From: JBBATK01 sp044228685
GTDB lineage: Bacteria > Bacteroidota > Ignavibacteria > Kapaibacteriales > NICIL-2
Length of the DNA stretch: 64,000 nucleotides
Reading direction: 5' to 3'
NCBI GenBank assembly: GCA_044228685.1
Contig: JBGAUL010000016.1
Coordinates: 29,813 to 93,812 of the forward strand
How positions within the stretch are numbered: the stretch's first letter is position 1; every line of letters starts with the position of its first letter. The position numbers and the translations under genes are program-made. Below are positions 58,701-64,000 of the stretch, piece by piece. The notes below the pieces were generated by a model that saw only the letters and a list, made by a program, of their open reading frames with translations, made no database searches and was not told the DNA's origin.

Positions 58701-58841
58701 GTTAGATCCTGCACAGCCTGACGATGGGCTAATTCCTGTCAGAACGGCGTTCAGTCCTTCTGACGCACGTGCGGTCTGACCGAGACCGATTAACGTGACA
58801 ATCGCAATAACGACAGCCACTAGGGTAAATCGACTTTTCAT
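55791..58841 (-). CDS. Large Ig-repeat surface protein with T9SS sorting domain
   Basis: Exported protein of 1016 residues. A signal peptide (MKSRFTLVAVVIAIVTLIGL ... ARA) leads into an initial domain without the tryptophan core, and then nine Ig-like repeats of about 90 residues, each with a core such as YQWFKNDVAI, LQWRKNGEAI or YQWYLNGAVI and most with a pair of cysteines that could form the Ig disulfide. The last 80 residues are a type A T9SS sorting domain (VSPNPASNSAHVDFSL ... IPSGSYQVQLIS). An adhesin or surface-layer role is plausible. AGAGGTG precedes the ATG. Confidence 0.88.
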   Translation of the reverse strand: MKSRFTLVAVVIAIVTLIGLGQTARASEGLNAVLTGISPSSGCAGSNYAVLSVVIQGQAPFELVYSDGMYENTVFSESRFVSIQVYPELTTTYSLVSVMDGDQSFGSVEGSVTFEVMNSPQILQDLSQNLWACNGEDVTLSFSASGDNLVYQWFKNDVAIESESSQTSSLYLPAVSAADVASYRCEVYGMCSDGPISTITCNLALSENPNLVSDLNSQDLLLCRGSSLSLQVEAEGAGVQYQWRLNGMPILENKTANEASLFIESLDDTHIGMYDCLISSRCGSGTILSSSVSVQLQMNPQITDQPVSQSVCLGHDVQFSAQVIGSNVILQWRKNGEAIVENASANTAQLLLPSVDASDAAIYDLVVSNACNEGSVYTERVSLEVFDALAIEGQSSGVSLCKGAPLTLHVDAVGRYPMYQWTFNGEAIVDNPSATTPTLVIDALQENASGIYQLDLTDACTNLSSMPMEVTVLSPARIEQQPKAMTICSGANLTLDIEASGSVGQYKWFFNDQLLENQTGAELQILAAQTFQSGRYRCQVFGPIECSIDPINSEEVVVNVIPATAITKQPTNVIAAINGEAVFFVETNGTGNTDDLYRTYQWYRGTTMLSDDARFEGSTTPQLRIRSVQENDVPYYYYCRVHGACGDVISDNASITLPPIVIDAQPSDVHQCIGSSVDIAISARTTQDISMRYQWYKNGQVLAGQNKQTLHLANLSSADDGAYYVAMVLGEKVSVYSRTISVKALTVPKIDPSILNQQIQSCESTYFTLTAATISGNDLQYQWYLNGAVIEGAVDRQYIEYSIQAAASGSYSVRVSNGCSNTVQNIANVTVMHSTVISAQPQAQTVLNTGQALALRVVVSGSHLQYQWYLNGRAINGATDAVYQKLVGANDAGMYNVRVAGDCGSAISDNALVLVNGVSDVSNDQRDGITLKAVSPNPASNSAHVDFSLSQAERLEIRLVDISGRTTILQASTDYSAGDYSINLDFAAMQIPSGSYQVQLISASGSVLRTQVVVIR

Positions 58842-58950
58842 TGTACACCTCTTAAAAGTCTGAAAAAATGGAACGAATTGGCGGCGGTAGCGGAGTCATG
58901 TGCTTTCATGCTCGACTCCGGAATCACGTCAAAGAACAATTACAAATCAA

Positions 58951-58980
58951 AATAAGATAAAAAGGTACTTTTATCTTATT
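58951..58980. repeat. Perfect 12-bp AT-rich inverted repeat
   Basis: Arms AATAAGATAAAA and TTTTATCTTATT flank a 6-bp spacer AGGTAC, about 110 bp upstream of the Ig-repeat gene start. It could be an operator, or a hairpin with U tracts. Confidence 0.8.
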
Positions 58981-59140
58981 GCAACTTACAGAATGGCTTC
59001 TCTGTTTGCAAGTATTAAAAACTAAAGTTCGATTTTGTTAGCTAAAAAGTGGCAAATCGAACATTTATTAATAATTGATTCACCGTAGCTGTCATGATCC
59101 AAAGGTCAAAAACAACCTCGTTCTGTGCATTTCTACAAAG

Positions 59141-59175
59141 AAAAACCCGATCTCGCTAGAACGAGTCGGGTTTTT
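59141..59175. terminator. Terminator of gyrB (minus strand)
   Basis: The stem AAAAACCCGA/TCGGGTTTTT with an inner CTCG/CGAG stem lies 32 bp beyond the gyrB stop; read on the minus strand it ends in TTTTT. Confidence 0.88.
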
Positions 59176-59206
59176 GAATTGAATGAAGCGTTTGATACAC
59201 GCCGGT

Positions 59207-61222
59207 TTAGACGTCGAGATTTTTCACATACTGTGCGTTCTTCTCGATGAATTCTCTGCGGGGCTCTACTTTGTCCCCCATCAGTGTATCGAAGAGCAAT
59301 GCTGCCTCGGCTGCATTCTCAACAGTTACTTGCAGAAGGGTACGAGTTTCAGGGTTCATGGTAGTTGTCCAGAGCTGCTCCGGATTCATTTCACCAAGAC
59401 CTTTGAATCGAGAAATCAGAATGCCGTCGGCGGTTGCGCCTTCCAATACTTCTTCTTCCTCCAAAGGCTCCTTTCCTTCCTTGGCATTCTTCGCTTTTGC
59501 CTTTTCAGCTTTCTCCTTGCGGATGCGTGCAATCACTTCATCGCGCTCTGCATCATTGTAGGCATAATACTCTTGCTTACCCTTCTTCAACTTGTAGAGT
59601 GGAGGCTGAGCGATATATACCTTGCCAAGCGTGATCAAATCGCGCATGTAATTGAAGAACAAAGTCATCAACAAGGTTCGGATGTGTGAGCCGTCCACGT
59701 CCGCATCCGCCATGATGATGATCTTTCCATAGCGCGCTTTAGCGGCATCAAAATCATCACCAAAACCTACGCCGATAGCTGTGAGGATAATGCGAATTTC
59801 TTCGTTCTCAAGGATCTTGTTGAGACGTGCCTTATGAACGTTAAGCGGCTTTCCTTTGAGCGGCAGGATAGCTTGGAAACGACGATCACGTCCTTGCTTT
59901 GCCGACCCACCTGCGGAATCACCCTCAACGATAAAGAGTTCGCAATCTTCCGGAGTGTTGAGCGAACAATCCGCCAGCTTACCCGGAAGCATGGATGTTT
60001 CGAGAGCATTCTTGCGACGCACGAGTTCTCGTGACTTCTTCGCTGCCATGCGGGCTTCTGCTGCAAGGATTGCCTTTTCAAGAATGCGCTTCGCTACCGG
60101 AGGATGAGCATCCAAGTATTGGCTGAGTTGTTCGCTGGTAATTGTTCGAACAATACCTTCCGTTTCGCTATTACCCAGTTTCGTCTTTGTCTGACCTTCA
60201 AACTGTGGCTCAGAGACCTTAACAGAGATGATAGCCGTAATACCTTCTTTGAAGTCGTCACCGGTGAGAGGAATCTTGTCCATCTTGTTGGCAGAGGCAT
60301 AGGTATTCAAGGTTCTCGTCAATGCTGAACGGAAACCTGAAACGTGTGTACCACCCTCAACAGTGTTGATGTTGTTGACGTAGGAGCTGATACGGTCGGT
60401 ATAGGTATCGTTGTATTCAAAACAAACATCAACGATAGTTTCTGTACCGCTCTCGCCTGTCGCCTTACCGCTAATGAGAATAGGCTTTACGATAGCAGTT
60501 ACAGCGCTGTCGATGTGACGAACGAAATCAACCAAGCCACCACGATATGCGAAGACTTCTTTTTGACCGTTGCGCTCATCGGACATTTCGATGGTTACCT
60601 CAGGGTTGAGGAATGCCAATTCACGAAGACGCTCAGATACACGCTCGAACTTAAAATTGACGGTGCTGAAAATTGTCGCATCCGGATAGAAACGAGTGCT
60701 GTTTCCATGCTCTGTTGTTTTACCCGTTGTGTACACCGGTGCCATCGGAATACCACGCTCGTAATCCTGGCGCCAAATCTTTCCATCGCGTCGTACGGTT
60801 ACTTCGCAACGTGATGACAAGGCGTTTACGCATGACACACCGACACCGTGCAAACCGCCGGAAACTTTGTAGGAGTTCTTATCGAACTTTCCACCGGCGT
60901 GCAGAGTACACATGACAACTTCAAGAGTCGAAATCTTCTTTTGCGGGTGAGGTCCGGTTGGAATACCACGACCATCGTCGGTCACTGAGCACGATCCATC
61001 GGCATGCAAGACCACTGAGATGTACTTACACACACCGGCTAAGGCTTCGTCGATCGAATTGTCAACAACCTCTTGAATCAAGTGGTGCAAACCACGCTCA
61101 CCGGTATCACCGATGTACATGGCAGGACGCTTACGTACCGCCTCTAAACCTTCAAGTACTTTAATGCTATCTTCAGAATAACTCTTAGTTGCAAGAGCTT
61201 CTTCTTCCTTTTTCGATGCCAT
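59207..61222 (-). CDS. gyrB: DNA gyrase subunit B
   Basis: ATPase subunit of DNA gyrase, which introduces negative supercoils. GHKL ATPase: EVVDNSIDEALAG and DDGRGIPTGPHP; transducer with SGGLHGVGVSCVNALS; Toprim: EGDSAGGSAKQGRDR and the metal motif DADVDGSHIRTLL. There is a Lys/Glu-rich insert near the C-terminus (KEKAEKAKAKNAKEG), and the protein ends FIEKNAQYVKNLDV. The open frame continues to 61297, but ATG 61222 (MASKKEEE) gives 671 residues and matches Bacteroidota forms. gyrA and recF are not in the window. Confidence 0.96.
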   Translation of the reverse strand: MASKKEEEALATKSYSEDSIKVLEGLEAVRKRPAMYIGDTGERGLHHLIQEVVDNSIDEALAGVCKYISVVLHADGSCSVTDDGRGIPTGPHPQKKISTLEVVMCTLHAGGKFDKNSYKVSGGLHGVGVSCVNALSSRCEVTVRRDGKIWRQDYERGIPMAPVYTTGKTTEHGNSTRFYPDATIFSTVNFKFERVSERLRELAFLNPEVTIEMSDERNGQKEVFAYRGGLVDFVRHIDSAVTAIVKPILISGKATGESGTETIVDVCFEYNDTYTDRISSYVNNINTVEGGTHVSGFRSALTRTLNTYASANKMDKIPLTGDDFKEGITAIISVKVSEPQFEGQTKTKLGNSETEGIVRTITSEQLSQYLDAHPPVAKRILEKAILAAEARMAAKKSRELVRRKNALETSMLPGKLADCSLNTPEDCELFIVEGDSAGGSAKQGRDRRFQAILPLKGKPLNVHKARLNKILENEEIRIILTAIGVGFGDDFDAAKARYGKIIIMADADVDGSHIRTLLMTLFFNYMRDLITLGKVYIAQPPLYKLKKGKQEYYAYNDAERDEVIARIRKEKAEKAKAKNAKEGKEPLEEEEVLEGATADGILISRFKGLGEMNPEQLWTTTMNPETRTLLQVTVENAAEAALLFDTLMGDKVEPRREFIEKNAQYVKNLDV

Positions 61223-61596
61223 AATGCGATGAGATACGTGAACAATAGCAGGTGCCTGCCTCTGCACAAAAGCGTACAGAATCGTCGCTGAAAACAACCG
61301 GGATGTCGAACCAAAAATTACCCGAGGAGGCGAGGCATTATTGCTGCTTTAATCTGATAACAAATTTACGCAATAATGTGCCCAAAACCATGATTTTATG
61401 CGCCTTTCAGAGCTAGGGGGACTTAAAAGTTTTCCCCAAACTAGGACGCTTTTTTGGCTGAATTTCGATGTCGCTGCACTACATCAATTATAGCTTCAAA
61501 GCCGTCACGAGAGTAGCGCATATAGGACGACGCAATGCACTTGACTGCGCTTGGCACCCATTTCTTTTTACTGGCGATATCACGGACTTAGTGCTG
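61223..61596. other. Intergenic region upstream of gyrB
   Basis: This 374-bp region lies between the hutU stop and the gyrB start on the same strand. It holds an imperfect inverted repeat near 61413-61453 (GGGGG ... CCCC between two CTAG sites). I see no credible gene. The gyrB promoter should be here. Confidence 0.5.
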
Positions 61597-63246
61597 CTAT
61601 TTCATCATTGGAATGCGGATGTTCCAACGGCGAGCATTTTCTTGTGCTCGTTCGTAACCTGCGTCGGCATGACGTATAACGCCCATGAATGGATCGTATG
61701 TGAGTACGCGGTCGAGACGCTGAGCTGCGGCGGCTGTACCGTCCGCAACCACCACCATGCCGGCATGCAAAGACAGACCCATTCCCACTCCCCCACCGTG
61801 GTGTAAGGATACCCAGGAAGCGCCGCCAATGGCGTTGAGAGCGAAGTTGAAGTAGACCCAGTCTGCAATCGCATCGCTTCCGTCTTTCATTGCTTCTGTC
61901 TCACGAAACGGTGAGGCAACAGAACCGCAATCAAGATGGTCACGTCCAATCACAATCGGCGCTTTCACCGCGCCACTTGCAACCAGCTCGTTGAACAAAG
62001 CGCCGGCTTTTGCACGTTCGCCATATCCGAGCCAGCAAATACGGGCAGGCAAGCCTTGCCAACCAATGTGCGACTGCGCGTTCTTGATCCATCGATGCAA
62101 ATCAGCATGCTCCGGAAACAGATCCATGATGGCTTGATCTGTGGTATGAATGTCGGCTGGATCACCACTCAATGCCACCCAGCGAAATGGTCCACGTCCG
62201 TCGCAGAACTGCGGTCGGATATATGCCGGTACAAATCCCGGAAAATCAAATGCATTATCGACCTGCGCATAGTCGCGAGCAATACCACGGATGTTGTTGC
62301 CATAATCAAAAACCTTTGCTCCGGCTTGTTGCAGGCTCAGCATTGCACGAACATGTTCACCTATTGATGCATAGCTGCGACGCAAGTATTCATCAGGGTT
62401 TGAAACTCTGAGCGCATCTGCTTCGGACATTGAAAGTCCGGCAGGATAATAACCGTTAAGAGGATCATGCGCAGATGTCTGATCAGTAACAACGTCAGGA
62501 ATAATATTGCGCTGCAAGAGCATTGGAAGAATCTCAGCAGCGTTGCCAACGAGTCCAACGGAAACCGGTGTACCGGATGCGGTGTGTTCGTTTATGATTG
62601 CTAAAGCTTCGTCCAATGAATGCGTTTTGCGCTCGCAATAACCGTCGTGAATACGCTTGTCTATACGCGATTCATTGATCTCAATACATAACACAGCAGC
62701 ACCGGCAAAAGTTGCTGCCAAAGGTTGTGCGCCGCCCATACCGCCCATTCCGGCAGTTAAGACAAATCGATGATGAAGAGATCCACCAAAGTGCTGGCGA
62801 CCGCATTCAGCAAAGGTTTCATAGGTTCCTTGAACGATGCCCTGGGTGCCGATGTAGATCCAACTGCCTGCCGTCATTTGACCGTACATCATGAGACCAA
62901 GGGCGTCCAAACGACGGAACTCTTCCCAGGTAGCCCACTTTCCAACAAGGTTCGAGTTTGCAATAATGACCCGCGGTGCATCAATGTGCGTGCGAACGAT
63001 TGCTACAGGTTTTCCGGATTGCACCAAGAGCGTATCGTCTAATTCCATGCTCACAAGACTTTCCAGAATTGCATCAAAACTCTCCCAATTTCGAGCTGCT
63101 TTTCCTAAGCCGCCATACACGACCAAGTCTTGCGGTCGCTCAGCATTGTCCGGATCGAGATTGTTCTGGATCATGCGATAAGCCGCTTCTATCTGCCAAC
63201 TCTTACAGTGTAATTCTGAACCACGTGGTGCGCGAATCGTTCTCAT
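61597..63246 (-). CDS. hutU: Urocanate hydratase
   Basis: Second step of histidine degradation, turning urocanate into imidazolone propionate with tightly bound NAD. Family blocks are DLVVYGGLGKAARNW, IIANSNLVGKWATWEEF, GSWIYIGTQGIVQGTYET, TAGMGGMGGAQPLA, and the catalytic Cys404 in ARICWLGYGER. Length 549 is normal (about 555). No other hut genes lie in the window. DUF971 gene lies 83 bp upstream on the same strand. Confidence 0.96.
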   Translation of the reverse strand: MRTIRAPRGSELHCKSWQIEAAYRMIQNNLDPDNAERPQDLVVYGGLGKAARNWESFDAILESLVSMELDDTLLVQSGKPVAIVRTHIDAPRVIIANSNLVGKWATWEEFRRLDALGLMMYGQMTAGSWIYIGTQGIVQGTYETFAECGRQHFGGSLHHRFVLTAGMGGMGGAQPLAATFAGAAVLCIEINESRIDKRIHDGYCERKTHSLDEALAIINEHTASGTPVSVGLVGNAAEILPMLLQRNIIPDVVTDQTSAHDPLNGYYPAGLSMSEADALRVSNPDEYLRRSYASIGEHVRAMLSLQQAGAKVFDYGNNIRGIARDYAQVDNAFDFPGFVPAYIRPQFCDGRGPFRWVALSGDPADIHTTDQAIMDLFPEHADLHRWIKNAQSHIGWQGLPARICWLGYGERAKAGALFNELVASGAVKAPIVIGRDHLDCGSVASPFRETEAMKDGSDAIADWVYFNFALNAIGGASWVSLHHGGGVGMGLSLHAGMVVVADGTAAAAQRLDRVLTYDPFMGVIRHADAGYERAQENARRWNIRIPMMK

Positions 63247-63329
63247 GTGCTGAATGGGTTTCGTTTGCTAATTGTTGTGTGATAATTCTCGACTTAAGAC
63301 TCGACAACGAGCCGAGATGAAGGTAGCGC

Positions 63330-63701
63330 TTAGCTTGACGGAGTTTCGCGACGGGAAAGTTCAGCGATTTCAGGGTCGCTGAGTTTTCGACGACGAACGA
63401 TGTCGAGCAGTGCTTCCCAGGTGTAGATCCCTGAGTCATGTCCGTCACCCCAATACGCTTGAAGACCATAGTTGCCCACGGGTTCAAGTTTCTTCAGTTC
63501 ATTCATTCCCGGACTAAACTGCTTGATTCCGAACACGTAGGTGGTGCCCATGATGGTCTCACCTTTACATACAGCACATGGACACTCTTCACGAAATGCT
63601 TCGAGAGTGATTGTGGCCTGCATGCTGCTTCCCCACTCCACATGCAGAAGGTATGGCTTAGGTCGCGAAATCGATGTTGGTATTGCTGAAGGCATTGTCA
63701 T
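63330..63701 (-). CDS. DUF971 domain protein
   Basis: Small protein of about 124 residues with the GBBH-like N-terminal (DUF971) fold. Characteristic blocks are ECPCAVCKGE with three close cysteines and YGLQAYWGDGHDSGIYTWE. Stand-alone members are linked to iron-sulfur or Mrp/ApbC-like proteins in other genomes, but the function is not established. The frame opens at a TTG at 63719; the ATG at 63701 or 63695 is more likely. It is divergent from comF with a 68-bp gap. Confidence 0.82.
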   Translation of the reverse strand: MTMPSAIPTSISRPKPYLLHVEWGSSMQATITLEAFREECPCAVCKGETIMGTTYVFGIKQFSPGMNELKKLEPVGNYGLQAYWGDGHDSGIYTWEALLDIVRRRKLSDPEIAELSRRETPSS

Positions 63702-63769
63702 ATACTCCGTTCGTTGCAATTTCGGAAATTCTCAGCACAGCCCGCTCCTTCAGTACTATCCGGCAGACG

Positions 63770-64000
63770 ATGAAAGATCTTTTGCGACTGATTGGCAGCG
63801 CTATGCTTGATGTGCTCGCACCCGGACGTTGTCTGGTGTGCACTAAGCGCCGCGAGGAGTCCGGCTACGGACACTCTGACTATATCTGCAACTCCTGTCT
63901 TGCATCCTTTGATCCGGCTCCGCATCCGACTGTGTTGATGGCTGAGCTACGACGACACTTTCCGGGTGATGACTTGATGCTCTCCCATATCAGAGCGCGC
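63770..64000 (+). CDS. comF: ComF-family phosphoribosyltransferase-like protein, 3'-truncated by window edge
   Basis: Open from ATG 63770 to the last base, 77 codons, with no stop. The start MKDLLRLIGSAMLDVLAPGRC, the zinc-type pair CLVCTK and the second pair ICNSCLAS match the N-terminal zinc finger of ComF/GntX proteins, which take part in DNA uptake or related nucleotide metabolism. The phosphoribosyltransferase domain lies beyond the window. Confidence 0.78.
   Translation, partial: MKDLLRLIGSAMLDVLAPGRCLVCTKRREESGYGHSDYICNSCLASFDPAPHPTVLMAELRRHFPGDDLMLSHIRAR

Larger units (their letters stand above)
58842..59206. other. Intergenic region between Ig-repeat gene and gyrB end
   Basis: This 365-bp region is AT-rich. 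It holds the promoter of the Ig-repeat gene, a perfect AT-rich inverted repeat (58951-58980) and the gyrB terminator (59141-59175). I see no coding sequence. Confidence 0.6.

Noticed and set aside
1..64000. tRNA, rRNA, CRISPR array, transposase or prophage
   Set aside because: I looked through the gaps between genes and found no cloverleaf with a T-loop consensus, repeated spacer pattern, IS-type terminal repeats with a transposase, or phage gene.

Overview
The window reads as a chromosomal segment of a free-living bacterium of the Bacteroidota/Chlorobi (FCB) lineage. Three large secreted proteins end in type IX secretion (T9SS) C-terminal sorting domains, a PorX-type regulator (receiver plus PglZ domain) is present, and the ferredoxin has the Chlorobium-type cysteine spacing. 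Candidatus Kapabacteria or a related Ignavibacteria-like group would fit, but that placement is inference; I saw no rRNA or tRNA that could settle it. Base composition looks moderate (about half GC) and even, apart from one group II intron. Purine-rich Shine-Dalgarno sequences precede several starts (for example 20266, 26520, 28870, 44297), but many genes have none.

Layout. 1-9.6 kb: 3' part of ATP synthase gamma, a Rieske lipoprotein, an M3 oligoendopeptidase, an orphan NarL-type regulator, an FkbM methyltransferase/asparagine synthase pair, an FAD oxidoreductase and a SPOUT RNA methyltransferase. 9.7-12.6 kb (minus): IMPase-like phosphatase, dapF and an M20 amidohydrolase, packed as one unit. 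12.6-15.5 kb: polysaccharide export protein and Wzz-like chain-length protein. 15.6-17.2 kb (minus): a PhnD-like binding protein followed by a small RelA/SpoT-type HD protein that lacks one metal ligand. 17.4-20.1 kb: sucC and lpdA. 20.3-30.1 kb: secreted M4 protease with an overlapping lipoprotein gene, MFS transporter, GT2 glycosyltransferase, MATE transporter, endonuclease III and a fibronectin-type T9SS cargo. 30.3-32.1 kb: group II intron inserted just past the ferredoxin terminator. 32.2-37.0 kb: ferredoxin, cytoplasmic TPR histidine kinase, thioesterase and, divergently, PorX. 37.1-43.5 kb: housekeeping genes on the plus strand (tsaE, aminotransferase, CcmC-like protein, pgk, rhomboid, ispG). 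43.6-55.7 kb: outer-membrane barrel, two OmpA-like proteins with paired OmpA domains, photolyase, NAD synthase, a second NarL regulator, a GlcD-type oxidase and a ClpB that stops after its first ATPase ring. 55.8-64 kb: giant Ig-repeat T9SS protein, gyrB, hutU, a DUF971 protein and the start of comF.

How the parts relate. The envelope theme is strong: T9SS cargo and its regulator, polysaccharide export and chain-length control, sugar-modifying enzymes, and OmpA anchors. The most unusual items are the truncated ClpB, the PhnD-like/degenerate HD pair, the TPR kinase divergent from PorX, and the intron placed exactly behind a terminator. No CRISPR array, phage genes, transposase or toxin-antitoxin pair was seen.
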